A DNA stretch of 64,000 bases from UBA1858 sp965262455 (GCA_965262455.1 CBDHFH010000007.1:112784-176783); one strand, 5' to 3'. Positions 18,011 to 27,590 are shown, counted from the first letter of the stretch. Numbers and translations are program-made. The notes: a model not told the origin generated them from the letters alone.

Positions 18011-18553
18011 ATGAGCAGTTCAAGTTCAAATCTACCAGCCATCATATTGGCGGTGGTCGCAATAATTATACTCGGCGGTTTCTATTATTTGGACCGTTCT
18101 TCTGCTGGCTCAACGGATGTTGCTGCGATCACTGAGCATGCGGATACTGAGGGTATGATTGCTTCTAAACAAAAATACGAGGCAGATAAATCTGTATTTT
18201 CCCATGCTGGCTTCAGTGGCTCGATGGATGACTATCTCGCAAGCGCGTCCAGCAATAAGGAACCCTCACAGGATGTAAAAGAACATTCCGGCTATACAGG
18301 CAGTGGCAGCGAATACATAAAAGAACACAGTGGCAATGAAGTGGCTCATATTATCGAGAATGTCAAAGATCACTCAGGCTTCAGTGGTTCAATGAAAGAT
18401 TACGCTGCAGGAAAATTCGATACACGCACTGCCTCGAATGCAAAACCTGCCAACAGCACGACTAGCAAAACATCATCTTCAAGCAAAAGCCATTCAGAGT
18501 CACATAGCGGCTTTGGCGGTTCTGTTGATGATTATCTGAATAAATATAAATAA
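18011..18553 (+). CDS. membrane-anchored protein with four 12-residue repeats
   Basis: 180-residue protein with one N-terminal transmembrane helix (about 8-27) and an otherwise polar, Ser-rich tail. Four copies of an H[SA]G[FY]xGSxxxY motif lie at 65-76, 92-103, 121-132 and 165-176; the first and last are HAGFSGSMDDYL and HSGFGGSVDDYL. The helix orientation suggests the repeats lie outside the cytoplasm. An ATTTGGAG ribosome-binding site precedes the ATG. The gene abuts a convergent gene with no spacer. Family not recognised; the repeats look like short binding motifs presented on a flexible stalk. Confidence 0.75.
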   Translation: MSSSSSNLPAIILAVVAIIILGGFYYLDRSSAGSTDVAAITEHADTEGMIASKQKYEADKSVFSHAGFSGSMDDYLASASSNKEPSQDVKEHSGYTGSGSEYIKEHSGNEVAHIIENVKDHSGFSGSMKDYAAGKFDTRTASNAKPANSTTSKTSSSSKSHSESHSGFGGSVDDYLNKYK

Positions 18554-19261
18554 TTAATTTACTGGTAATCTTGATCTTAGATCATCACGATCAATCCACC
18601 AATTGTTCGCAACAATTGCGTCGATAACTTTTCCTAGACGAACAAATAGTTCGTCTAGGTTATTAAGTTCTAACATTTCAATCCATATTTCTATTGATTC
18701 TTCGTCTTCTATCCCGCGATGACGCTTTGCTACCATTGCTATAAGTTGTTTAGCTAAGAACATTAAACTTTCTTTTTCTTCATCTTTGGCTCTTAACTCC
18801 GCGAGATACAATGCGGCAACACTTGCTACTGCTGCACCATCCGAATTATCAGGCGTCTCATCAATAATATAAGACAGCATATCAACTGATAATGCAGGCG
18901 CTACAGGATAAGTTACTGCCAACCAACAACCATGACCTAATGCAATAATAGAATCATCCTGTTCAGCCAAATACAATAGCTCACATACCTCAACCGCTTG
19001 CTGAAAATGCTCCGCCTCCACAAACGTTTTTAATAACGGTCGCGCTTCCTGCCAACAGGTCAGATGTTCTCCCAAGCCCAAGCGTGCACGCGCAATACTT
19101 AATTTCACAAACGCGACATCGATTAACTCCGCGTTATCCCCCAAATCAGCTAGCTGCTGCATTAACGAGTTCAGTTCTTTTTCAAAAAAGACTCGTGCAT
19201 CACCCAAGTCCTGTCCACTTAAAGTTTCCGACATCGCCTTAGAAAGAATTTCTCTACTCAT
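18554..19261 (-). CDS. hypothetical alpha-helical protein, 235 aa
   Basis: Predicted almost entirely helical, with no signal peptide and no membrane segment. Regions such as VAFVKLSIARARLGLGEHLTC and AVEVCELLYLAEQDDSI resemble tetratricopeptide-like helical pairs, but I cannot assign a family. It ends immediately next to the repeat protein (convergent). It lies downstream of the first XylM-like gene in the same direction but after a strong terminator, so separate transcription is likely. Confidence 0.6.
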   Translation of the reverse strand: MSREILSKAMSETLSGQDLGDARVFFEKELNSLMQQLADLGDNAELIDVAFVKLSIARARLGLGEHLTCWQEARPLLKTFVEAEHFQQAVEVCELLYLAEQDDSIIALGHGCWLAVTYPVAPALSVDMLSYIIDETPDNSDGAAVASVAALYLAELRAKDEEKESLMFLAKQLIAMVAKRHRGIEDEESIEIWIEMLELNNLDELFVRLGKVIDAIVANNWWIDRDDLRSRLPVN

Positions 19262-19434
19262 ACTGTTATGTTTTATTAAGGTCTTTATTGATGTTAATTA
19301 AAAAAGCATTCATTAGTGAAGCAGCCAAAACAACCTATCTATATTATTCGCTATGCTGTCTACACGCACATGAACTTATAGAATTTTATTAACGACTTGC
19401 TAGCGGTTATAAAGATAGTTTTGTTTAAAGCAAA

Positions 19435-19460
19435 AAAAGCCTCCCGTATGGGAGGCTTTT
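19435..19460. terminator. terminator of the first XylM-like gene
   Basis: AAAAGCCTCCC (19435-19445) pairs with GGGAGGCTTTT (19450-19460) around a 4-base loop. On the minus strand it gives a GC-rich stem followed by seven T. Confidence 0.88.
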
Positions 19461-19487
19461 CAATTTCTTTGGTGTAACTATGGTTGG

Positions 19488-20633
19488 TTAAGAAGCGTAG
19501 CCAGCGACCTGATTAATTTCTGCCGCGACCTTACGCTCGCCCTCTGACGCCATCTCGTCATCCCACTTGTCCATCTGCTCTTTCATGTACTTGTGCCATA
19601 TCGGTGGCAATAAGGCCAACGCAAACAGCGTGAAATACCCGCGTCCACAGTTCGGAGATCCTACTTCATCCAACTCCCAAAAGTGGGTCTCACCACGGTC
19701 ATGATGGTCGCCCTGACGGCCAATCTCTATGAAGAACCAGCTCGTAAACGCCGTGCTGTTGTCCCAGCTATGACGGTAATCAATCGGCTGGCCTTTCTCA
19801 CGAATCAAGCCATAGTGCTCAAGGTAGTTCAATGCTTCCAACTCAAAGTTTGAAATTAACCACACGATCGCCAAGCAGCCAATGCCGACCCAGCCACCTA
19901 CAAACCAGAATAACAACACGGTTGGCAATGACATGAAGTAGCCGCGTATCCAGCGGTTCTGCCATGATAAAAACGGCACACCCAGTCGCTCTAAGCGCTG
20001 CTTCTCCATCATGAATAAGAATTTACTCTGACCAATGCCTGACAGTGGGTAATGCTTGAATAAGCTTCGACCCCGTGGAGATGTCGCAGGATCGTCCTGA
20101 TGACCCAACTCTAGGTGATGGTTGTACACGTGTGCATAGCAAAAATGTGCTTTGCCAGATAACGCCATCATCCAGCGTGCAATCACAAAGCTAAAGCCTT
20201 TGGTGTGAGCCAACTCATGCCCGTAAATAATGCCGATGCCAGCAAAAATCCCGGTGGATATGGTTGCACCAATCAACTGAGAGCCAGTGATGCCGTCTTG
20301 AATGGTCATGCCCAATAACGTTGACTCCGCAATCGGGACGCCTGTCATGTATTGGAAAATGCGCCACGCCAAAGTGATTTGTAGCAATACAAAAATGCCG
20401 AGCATGCCGTACATGACGCCATTGTGTAAGGCCGGTATGCCATACAGCTCACCGTCTTCGTCAAAGCCCGCACCTGGGGTTTGCGCTTTCGTTAATGTGT
20501 CGATAATGATGCCAACGCCTAACAGTGCTAAGCCCGTCCATACCCATGGACCCCCGGCTAACACGCCAAACATCGCCGCCAATATCATCAGGGGCGCTAA
20601 AAAATAACGCACGTTGATTAAAAATTTCTTCAT
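19488..20633 (-). CDS. XylM/AlkB-family membrane di-iron hydroxylase, copy 1
   Basis: Integral membrane monooxygenase of 381 residues with about six helices and the histidine boxes of the AlkB family: HELAH (139-143), HVYNHH plus H178 (168-178), the LEHYG motif (272-276) and QGDHHDRGETHFWEL (307-321). The N-terminal RYFLAPLMIL and the C-terminal ASEGERK...AGY follow XylM (xylene monooxygenase) more than AlkB. Hydroxylation of an alkyl or aryl-methyl group is expected; the substrate is unknown. A strong AAGGAGG site precedes it, and a terminator follows. A MerR-family regulator is divergently encoded. A paralogue is at 43670-44875. Confidence 0.85.
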   Translation of the reverse strand: MKKFLINVRYFLAPLMILAAMFGVLAGGPWVWTGLALLGVGIIIDTLTKAQTPGAGFDEDGELYGIPALHNGVMYGMLGIFVLLQITLAWRIFQYMTGVPIAESTLLGMTIQDGITGSQLIGATISTGIFAGIGIIYGHELAHTKGFSFVIARWMMALSGKAHFCYAHVYNHHLELGHQDDPATSPRGRSLFKHYPLSGIGQSKFLFMMEKQRLERLGVPFLSWQNRWIRGYFMSLPTVLLFWFVGGWVGIGCLAIVWLISNFELEALNYLEHYGLIREKGQPIDYRHSWDNSTAFTSWFFIEIGRQGDHHDRGETHFWELDEVGSPNCGRGYFTLFALALLPPIWHKYMKEQMDKWDDEMASEGERKVAAEINQVAGYAS

Positions 20634-20756
20634 CGGTACCTCCTTACAGTCCCACTTGAAGTGATGTTATTTAGATAAAGGTAAATATCTGACACTAATA
20701 ATATCAAAATCATTTCTAATTGCCACTGTGATGTGTGATATTGATAATCTTTTGTC

Positions 20757-20790
20757 TTGTACATTGAAGTGACAATGTTCTAAAATTGTC
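20757..20790. promoter_or_regulatory. operator-like elements between hydroxylase 1 and MerR-family gene
   Basis: TTGTACA at 20757-20763 resembles the half-site of LitR/CarH-type regulators. GACAAT (20771-20776) and ATTGTC (20785-20790) form a perfect 6-bp inverted repeat. Both lie in the 217-base divergent promoter region, so the neighbouring regulator is the natural candidate. Inference only. Confidence 0.4.
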
Positions 20791-20850
20791 GCAATTATTT
20801 AGACACAACAGGAACAATAAGCTGGACAAGCGCTTAACAAGATAAACGTT

Positions 20851-21825
20851 ATGAGTTTAGAGACTAACGTCACAAATCCTCAACACCCAATTCAAGTTGT
20901 CGCTAGACGAACGGGATTAACTGCCGATGTCATTCGCGCGTGGGAACGACGCTATCAGGCGATTACCCCAGAACGAGCGGCCAATAGTCGCCGTCTTTAC
21001 TCAGATCTTGATGTTGAAAAGCTTACTCTTTTGCGGCGCGCGACCGCAGCCGGAAGACGTATAGGTGATATTGCCAATCAATCGATAGAAGAACTGTATC
21101 ATCTGGTTGAAAATGACGAATCTGCAGCTGCACAAGCACGCAACTTACCCTCCCAGCGACCCAATACAGGCTCAGTGATGGAGCACTTTGAAGAGTGCTT
21201 GGATGCTATCAACCAAATGCAACCGAGTGCATTAAAAGCAAGCTTAGTCAGAGCCGCGAATACTCTTGGCATTCCTTTTTTGCTGGAAGACTTATTACGT
21301 CCGTTAATTGCTTACATAAGAGATGAGTGTCGACGCGGTAACATGCGCCTGCCGCAAGAACGTATGGCCACGTCGATGGTGCGATCATACATGTGCACAT
21401 TAACGGCTACTGATAATGAAAATAACAGTCCATATAATATTGTCGTTACAACGCCGATAGGTCAGCAATATGATTTAATTGCACTGCGTATGGCAGTCGC
21501 AGCGAATTCATATGGTTGGAATTCAATTTACTTAGGTACCGAACTGCCGTCTGATGAGATCGTATATGCATGCAGTCATACGCAAGCAACTGCTGTTGCA
21601 TTGGGGATAGCGAGACCCTCAGATGATCCTCACTTACCAAATGCACTGCGTCAAATTAAATTGTCGTTACCACAAAATACGAGTTTGATTGTATGCGGAA
21701 GTGCCGTATCGGGTTACACTGAGGTCATTGAGGAAGTTAACGCGACTGTGGTGCAGACCATGGGAGAACTGCGCTTAGAGTTAGATCGTTTGAAACGACC
21801 TATCGCTGCCTATCTTGACAACTAA
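20851..21825 (+). CDS. MerR-family regulator with degenerate B12-binding domain (LitR/CarH-like)
   Basis: 324 residues. The N-terminal winged helix-turn-helix (IQVVARRTGLTADVIRAWERRYQAITPER, then RLYSDLDVEKL) is of the LitR/CarH type. The rest resembles a B12-binding light sensor, but the lower-ligand His site reads GQQYDL, with Tyr207 in place of His, so cobalamin binding in the usual way is unlikely. It is transcribed divergently from the first XylM-like hydroxylase and may control it. fabA lies 48 bases downstream in the same direction. Confidence 0.8.
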   Translation: MSLETNVTNPQHPIQVVARRTGLTADVIRAWERRYQAITPERAANSRRLYSDLDVEKLTLLRRATAAGRRIGDIANQSIEELYHLVENDESAAAQARNLPSQRPNTGSVMEHFEECLDAINQMQPSALKASLVRAANTLGIPFLLEDLLRPLIAYIRDECRRGNMRLPQERMATSMVRSYMCTLTATDNENNSPYNIVVTTPIGQQYDLIALRMAVAANSYGWNSIYLGTELPSDEIVYACSHTQATAVALGIARPSDDPHLPNALRQIKLSLPQNTSLIVCGSAVSGYTEVIEEVNATVVQTMGELRLELDRLKRPIAAYLDN

Positions 21826-21873
21826 ATACTACATAACAATCTCTATCTAAATTAATAACAACAAATCATCATT

Positions 21874-22389
21874 ATGAGTCGACCATCTAGTTTCAGTTAT
21901 GAAGAGTTAATCGCTTGCGGCAACGGAAAAATGTTTGGACCTGGCAATGCTCAGCTGCCAACACCAAACATGTTAATGCTTGATCGAATCAACACGATTA
22001 ATGAAGTCGGCGGCAAATATAACAAAGGTAAAATTGTTGCAGAGCTGGATGTCAAACCTGAATTATGGTTTTTTAATTGTCACTTTCCGGGTGATCCAGT
22101 GATGCCAGGCTGTCTTGGATTAGATGCAATGTGGCAATTAGTCGGCTTTTATTTAGCTTGGCGCGATAACCCAGGCAAGGGGCGTGCGCTCGGTGTTGGT
22201 GAAGTTAAATTCAGCGGACAAGTGTTACCTACTGCCAGTAAGGTCACATATGATATTGATGTGAAGCGTGTCATCACACGCAACGTATCGCTAGGCATTG
22301 CAGATGGAATCATGTCAGTGGATGGTCGCGAAATTTATCATGCTAAAGATTTACGCGTGGGCTTATTTACATCAACTGATGACTTTTAA
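21874..22389 (+). CDS. fabA: 3-hydroxydecanoyl-ACP dehydratase/isomerase
   Basis: 171 residues, the normal FabA length. The catalytic His70 and Asp84 occur in NCHFPGDPVMPGCLGLDAMWQL at exactly the E. coli numbering. It dehydrates 3-hydroxyacyl-ACP and isomerises the C10 intermediate to start unsaturated fatty acid synthesis. fabB is not in the window, so the usual partner is encoded elsewhere. Cytoplasmic. Confidence 0.96.
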   Translation: MSRPSSFSYEELIACGNGKMFGPGNAQLPTPNMLMLDRINTINEVGGKYNKGKIVAELDVKPELWFFNCHFPGDPVMPGCLGLDAMWQLVGFYLAWRDNPGKGRALGVGEVKFSGQVLPTASKVTYDIDVKRVITRNVSLGIADGIMSVDGREIYHAKDLRVGLFTSTDDF

Positions 22390-22418
22390 ACAATTTAGCC
22401 AGTAAAAATTTTTATTTT

Positions 22419-23921
22419 CTACGGCACATGACCGGGGCCAAGCGATAGGCCAAATGCACTCCAGGTGAGCAGTAATATTAACCACGCGACTAAAAAACCA
22501 ATCGCGTAAGGTAATGTCAAACTTATTAACGTTCCTATACCAGCATCACGTTGATATTTTTGCAGCATGGCCAACACAATCACCATGTAAGGATTCAAAG
22601 GCGTAATCACATTTGTTGTCGAGTCACCAATGCGATAGGCGACTTGCGTGAGTTCCGGTGCAATGCCTACTTGCATCAGCATGGGTACAAACACTGGTGC
22701 CATAAAAGCATATTTAGCGGACATTGAACCTATAAGCAAATTACCCAAACAGGCAAGCAATACAAAAGCGACCAGTAACATACTTGTTTCTAGTTGCAAA
22801 GTTGTCAGCCAACCACCTCCTGCAAGTGCAAGCATTTCACCAAGATGTGTGAACTTAAACACCGCGATGAATTGTGCAGCAAAAAATGCCAACACTATAT
22901 ATGGCCCAAGATCAGAAATTGTATCAGCCAAGTAACGTGCAAACTGTTTACTACTTGTAATGGTTTTTGCACGTAGTCCATAAATAACACCTGGTAAAAT
23001 AAACACAACAAACAACAACGGCACAGTGACCTCTACCCAGCGTGCAAAGCGTTTACCTTCTCCGTGCAGTGGCGCCCCAGGAATATTTATTGCCATTAAT
23101 ATAATTATCAGCAGCAGCAAAAAGGTAACACCTGCCCAAACTAGTGCATGCTTTTGTTGCTCATCAAGGCCTTGCATCTGCCGGATTTGCTCACTGCTTT
23201 GGTAGTACATGGTTTGTGTGCGAGGGGCTACCCAGCGAGAGGTAATCCACCATCCAACCAGCGTCAACATAATTGTGGAAGCAATCATGAACCACCAATT
23301 GCTAGTCACCGCGACCTGATAATCATCTACCAAGAATTGTGCTGAGGATTCTGTAAAACCCGCCAACAACGGATCGATACTAGTAATGAATAAATTAGCA
23401 CCAAAGCCGGCAGACACCCCTGCAAAACTCGCTACGATGCCAAGCACTGGTGAATACCCCATAGACATAAACAACACTGCTGCTATGGGTGGTAGTACCA
23501 CATAACCGGCATCGAGCGCTAATGAGGACATGATGCCAATAAAAATAATTGCCGGTACTAAATAGGCGGGTTTAACTGCTCGCCCCGCTAACACGATTAA
23601 ACTTGGCAATAAGCCACAACGCTCTGCCAAGCCAATCCCGAACATGCCCACTAATACAATGCCCAACGGGGGAAATTCGACAAAGTTTTTTACTAAGTTA
23701 CTCAGCCACCACCAAATTCCCTCGCTGGAGAGTAAAGAATTTGCCTGAATGATTTCATTACCACTATGTAAGACAGGTTTTTCTATCTGCCATTTGAACC
23801 ACACAGCCAGTTCTGCACACAAAATGATACCGACTGTACCAATAATAAAGAGGAAAGTCGGATCAGGTAAGCGATTACCGATGCGCTCGATCACTGATAA
23901 CCAATGGTTGTTTGAAGGCAT
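22419..23921 (-). CDS. abgT: AbgT-family transporter
   Basis: 500-residue inner-membrane protein with about a dozen hydrophobic segments. The start (IERIGNRLPDPTFLFIIGTVGII), the middle (FVEFPPLGIVLVGMFGIGLAERCGLLPSLI) and the re-entrant loop YRIGDSTTNVITPLNPYMVIVL are diagnostic of AbgT/MtrF. Known members import p-aminobenzoyl-glutamate or export sulfonamides using the proton gradient. No aminobenzoyl-glutamate hydrolase lies nearby, so the substrate is open. Confidence 0.9.
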   Translation of the reverse strand: MPSNNHWLSVIERIGNRLPDPTFLFIIGTVGIILCAELAVWFKWQIEKPVLHSGNEIIQANSLLSSEGIWWWLSNLVKNFVEFPPLGIVLVGMFGIGLAERCGLLPSLIVLAGRAVKPAYLVPAIIFIGIMSSLALDAGYVVLPPIAAVLFMSMGYSPVLGIVASFAGVSAGFGANLFITSIDPLLAGFTESSAQFLVDDYQVAVTSNWWFMIASTIMLTLVGWWITSRWVAPRTQTMYYQSSEQIRQMQGLDEQQKHALVWAGVTFLLLLIIILMAINIPGAPLHGEGKRFARWVEVTVPLLFVVFILPGVIYGLRAKTITSSKQFARYLADTISDLGPYIVLAFFAAQFIAVFKFTHLGEMLALAGGGWLTTLQLETSMLLVAFVLLACLGNLLIGSMSAKYAFMAPVFVPMLMQVGIAPELTQVAYRIGDSTTNVITPLNPYMVIVLAMLQKYQRDAGIGTLISLTLPYAIGFLVAWLILLLTWSAFGLSLGPGHVP

Positions 23922-24188
23922 GATTTATAACGCTTTGTTACGATGTATGAACACTAATTTAATGATTTAACGTGAATTTTTTGCATAATGCCTAGAAAAT
24001 TAACACTTTTAACAAATAAAACAAATAAAAACATAAGGTTAAAAAATTATGGCAAGCAACAATTTTTAATTGCATATATCAATAACTATGCATATAGTCG
24101 ACGCCCTTGTAACTAAAACTGCCAGAAAATAACAATTTGTAAATAATTGGCTATCAATTAAGACTAAATATTGTCTGGGGACAACAGC

Positions 24189-24872
24189 ATGAAACACAAT
24201 TTAGCAAGCATACTAATATTTATTGCACTTTTAGTATCTACACAGGCTCACTCAGCCATGATCGATTTTGAAGATCAAAACATGATTGGCGATGGGATTC
24301 TTAATGAAGGCGACTTTATTACTGGACTGAACTTATTTGGTGCCACCTTTACTATCATCGATCAAGGCAATACCGGAGGTGTTCCTCGAGAGCTAATGAT
24401 TTTCGATTCTAATTGTAGTGGTGCTAGTTGTTCCGGTGGTGACGCTGACTTATCGACAACTGGTTCAATTGATGCCGGCAATATTCTCATCATCAGTGAA
24501 GATAATGATCAAAGCGACCCTGACGACTACGCTCGTGGCGGCACATTCGTGATGACATTTGATAACGACATTACATCATTTACTGGCGTCACAGTTGATG
24601 TCGGTGACTCAGATAATGGGCCTAATTTCTTTGAAGCATTTTTAGATGGCTCACCAGTCGAGACAATGAGCTTGGCACTAATGAATGGCGACAATAATAT
24701 TCAGTCACGTACATTCACGGGTCTGTTTGATGAGATTAGATTAACAATTGCAGGCAGCGGCGCGTTAGCCAGTATTGAATTTACAGCAGTCCCTGTGCCT
24801 GCAGCCTTACCACTATTTATTACCGGCTTAGTGGCTTTATTTGGTTTACGCAGAAAATCACTCACTGCATAG
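24189..24872 (+). CDS. exported protein with VPxP-type exosortase sorting tail
   Basis: 227-residue secreted protein. A signal peptide (MKHNLASILIFIALLVSTQAHS) leads into a beta-rich, Asp/Gly-rich body opening with IDFEDQ. The C terminus shows the PEP-CTERM-like pattern VPVPAALPLF, a hydrophobic helix and RRKS. Such tails are recognised by exosortase, which is not in the window. The ATG at 24189 has GGGGA about 8 bases upstream and is preferred over a TTG at 24171. A terminator follows. Function of the body is unknown. Confidence 0.75.
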   Translation: MKHNLASILIFIALLVSTQAHSAMIDFEDQNMIGDGILNEGDFITGLNLFGATFTIIDQGNTGGVPRELMIFDSNCSGASCSGGDADLSTTGSIDAGNILIISEDNDQSDPDDYARGGTFVMTFDNDITSFTGVTVDVGDSDNGPNFFEAFLDGSPVETMSLALMNGDNNIQSRTFTGLFDEIRLTIAGSGALASIEFTAVPVPAALPLFITGLVALFGLRRKSLTA

Positions 24873-24898
24873 CTGTTATTTGTACTCGTAGAAACTAA

Positions 24899-24922
24899 GG
24901 CTGCTCGTTAGCAGCCTTTTTT
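24899..24922 (+). terminator. rho-independent terminator
   Basis: GGCTGC (24899-24904), a six-base loop, GCAGCC (24911-24916), then six T. Confidence 0.85.
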
Positions 24923-24947
24923 CGCATATCGAAAAGTATTCCGTAAC

Positions 24948-27590
24948 TTAATCACTTAGACTTCTGTCGACAATTTCAAACACATCTTTGGACAAGTCTG
25001 GCGTAGATTTAATTCGCTGCAACTCCGCCTGCATTAAATTCTGGCGAGTGTCATCATATTTTTTCCAGTCAATAAGCGGTTTAACAAGTCGCGATGCGAC
25101 TTGCGGATTAAGTGCATTTAATTGAATGATTTTATCCGCTAAGAAACGGTAACCCGAACCATCTTTATTATGGAAAGCTGTTGGATTAGCCATCGAAAAC
25201 ACACCGATTAACGCACGCACTTTATTCGGATTCTTAATAGAAAATGTTGAGTGCTCGAGTAAAGACACAATGGTTGTTAACACTTCTGGACGGCGTGAGC
25301 GCGCTTGCATAGAAAACCATTTATCCATCACTAACGCATCATCAGTCCATTGTTCGCCAAACTGGTCAATTGCTTGTTGTCTGAACTCATGGTCCAAGTC
25401 ATTCACTGCCTCTAAGGCGGCCATAGTATCTGTCATATTATTTGCCCGCTGAAATTGTTGCTTCGCCAGCGCGACGTATTCCTCTTTTTCCAGCATATTC
25501 AAATAAAGCAGGCATATACTGGCTAGTCGTCGCTTACCCATATCTTCAGCGTTGTATTGGTAATCACCAGAGATTTGGTTCGTTTGATACACCTCTAGCA
25601 GTAAGCTTTCCAATGCTTCGGCAATACTTAATTGCAACTGCCGACGTACTTGATAAATGGCATCAACATCAATGGGTTGAATAAAATCTGCTAGGTAGGA
25701 TTCTTGCGGCATAATCAACATTTCAGCTTTAAAAGCAGCATCTATTGATTGATCACGCAAAACTACAGACAGTGCACGTATAAATTTCGATGCATCAGGG
25801 AATTTAGTTTGTGTGTTTAAAGCCACAATGGCATCCAATAACCAATCAGTTGCAAAGCGCTGGCCGGCATCCCAACGATTGAAGGTATCTGATTCATTAG
25901 CAATTAAGAACACGTAATCATCATCAATATAGTTATAATTCAATTTAACAGGCGCAGAAAAATTGCGTAACAGAGAGGGTATAGGCTTTTGCTTTATATC
26001 TTTAAACACAAACTGTTGATGCGTATCCGTCACCTGTAACGTTAGTTCATCTTCGGATTCATCCTGTTCACTCAACATTAAAGGCAATGTATTGCCCTGC
26101 TCATTAAATAATGCTGTTTTCACAGGTATCAAATAAGGCTGTGGGTCTACTTGTGTTTTCGATGCAGGTAGCTCTTGTTCAAAAGTTAGCGTGTATTCGC
26201 TGGTATTTTCATTCCATTGACTAGCAACATTTAATACAGGTGTTCCACTTTGAGAATACCAGCGCATAAAATTACCCAATGCGAACTGATTTGCCTCTGA
26301 CATGGCGCTAGCAAAGTCATCGGTCGTTACTGCCTGTCCATCATGCCGCGCAAAATAGTTATCAATACCTTTTCTGAATCCAGGCTTGCCAAATAGCGTT
26401 TGATACATACGTACTACTTCTGAGCCTTTTTCATAAACAGTCAAAGTGTAGAAATTATTTATTTCCACATAGGAAGCCGGACGTACGGGGTGCGCCATTG
26501 GCCCGCTATCTTCTGCAAATTGATAGGTCCTCAAATAACGCACATCTTGTATTCGTTTTACTGCACGAGATGTCACATCAGAGGTGAATTCTTGATCTCG
26601 AAAAACTGTTAACCCTTCTTTCAAGCTCAATTGGAACCAGTCACGACACGTCACTCGGTTACCTGTCCAGTTGTGAAAGTATTCGTGTGCGATCACCGCT
26701 TCGATACTCATAAAATCTGCATCTGTTGATGTCGCAGCACTCGCCAGTACACACTTAGAGTTAAACACATTGAGACCCTTATTTTCCATCGCACCCATAT
26801 TGAAATCATCGACGGCCACAATCATATAAGTATCCAAGTCATACTCTAATCCATATGTTTGCTCATCCCAGTGCATTGCTTTCTTAAGTGAGGCAAGTGC
26901 ATGATCACATTTATGCGCATTGTGTGCTTCAGTGTAGATTTCCAAATCCACATGGCGACCACTGGCAGTGGTATATTGACCTTTATTACATGACAAGTCG
27001 CCTGCGACCAATGCGAATAGATAACTTGGTTTTGGGTGTGGATCATTCCACTCAGCGAAATGTCTGCCGTTGCCAAGGTCACCCTGTGCAATGCGATTAC
27101 CATTCGACAACATCACCGGTATCGCCTGTTTGTCAGCCTCAATGCGTACGGTAAAGATTGCCATTACGTCAGGCCGGTCCAGGTAGTAGGTAATCTTTCT
27201 GAAGCCTTCAGCTTCACACTGCGTGCAATAATTACCGGATGATAAATATAAGCCCTCAAGTGCAGTGTTCTGAGCTGGATCAATTTCAACCGAAGTGGAT
27301 AAAATAAACTGCTGGGGAGGATTATGCAGCGTTAGATATTCCGAACATTGCGAATATTCGTTTGTCTGCAGTGGGCGCCCATCAATGCTAATCTGCTTGA
27401 GGTGTAATTGCTCACCATGTAGTTTCAATACGTTATGGTCTGAACTACTTTCATTTGCCTGGCAATGTAGCTCGGCGTGAACAGTCGTTTTATCATCAAA
27501 CAGCTCAAAACGTAATGTTACCTGTTTAATCCAGTAGTTAGGTTGCTGATAATCTTTTAGGTATATTGCTTTTGGATTGCCTTCTTTCAT
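24948..27590 (-). CDS. pepN: aminopeptidase N (M1 family)
   Basis: Zinc aminopeptidase of 880 residues, closely colinear with E. coli PepN. It has the exopeptidase motif GAMENKGLNVFN and the zinc motif HEYFHNW with His302, Glu303 and His306. The start is set at the ATG at 27590 (MKEGNPKAIYLKDYQQPNY), which matches PepN; a longer frame to 27704 adds an unrelated hydrophobic stretch and would overlap the divergent promoter. Cytoplasmic peptide turnover. The divergent neighbour is trhO. Confidence 0.96.
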   Translation of the reverse strand: MKEGNPKAIYLKDYQQPNYWIKQVTLRFELFDDKTTVHAELHCQANESSSDHNVLKLHGEQLHLKQISIDGRPLQTNEYSQCSEYLTLHNPPQQFILSTSVEIDPAQNTALEGLYLSSGNYCTQCEAEGFRKITYYLDRPDVMAIFTVRIEADKQAIPVMLSNGNRIAQGDLGNGRHFAEWNDPHPKPSYLFALVAGDLSCNKGQYTTASGRHVDLEIYTEAHNAHKCDHALASLKKAMHWDEQTYGLEYDLDTYMIVAVDDFNMGAMENKGLNVFNSKCVLASAATSTDADFMSIEAVIAHEYFHNWTGNRVTCRDWFQLSLKEGLTVFRDQEFTSDVTSRAVKRIQDVRYLRTYQFAEDSGPMAHPVRPASYVEINNFYTLTVYEKGSEVVRMYQTLFGKPGFRKGIDNYFARHDGQAVTTDDFASAMSEANQFALGNFMRWYSQSGTPVLNVASQWNENTSEYTLTFEQELPASKTQVDPQPYLIPVKTALFNEQGNTLPLMLSEQDESEDELTLQVTDTHQQFVFKDIKQKPIPSLLRNFSAPVKLNYNYIDDDYVFLIANESDTFNRWDAGQRFATDWLLDAIVALNTQTKFPDASKFIRALSVVLRDQSIDAAFKAEMLIMPQESYLADFIQPIDVDAIYQVRRQLQLSIAEALESLLLEVYQTNQISGDYQYNAEDMGKRRLASICLLYLNMLEKEEYVALAKQQFQRANNMTDTMAALEAVNDLDHEFRQQAIDQFGEQWTDDALVMDKWFSMQARSRRPEVLTTIVSLLEHSTFSIKNPNKVRALIGVFSMANPTAFHNKDGSGYRFLADKIIQLNALNPQVASRLVKPLIDWKKYDDTRQNLMQAELQRIKSTPDLSKDVFEIVDRSLSD

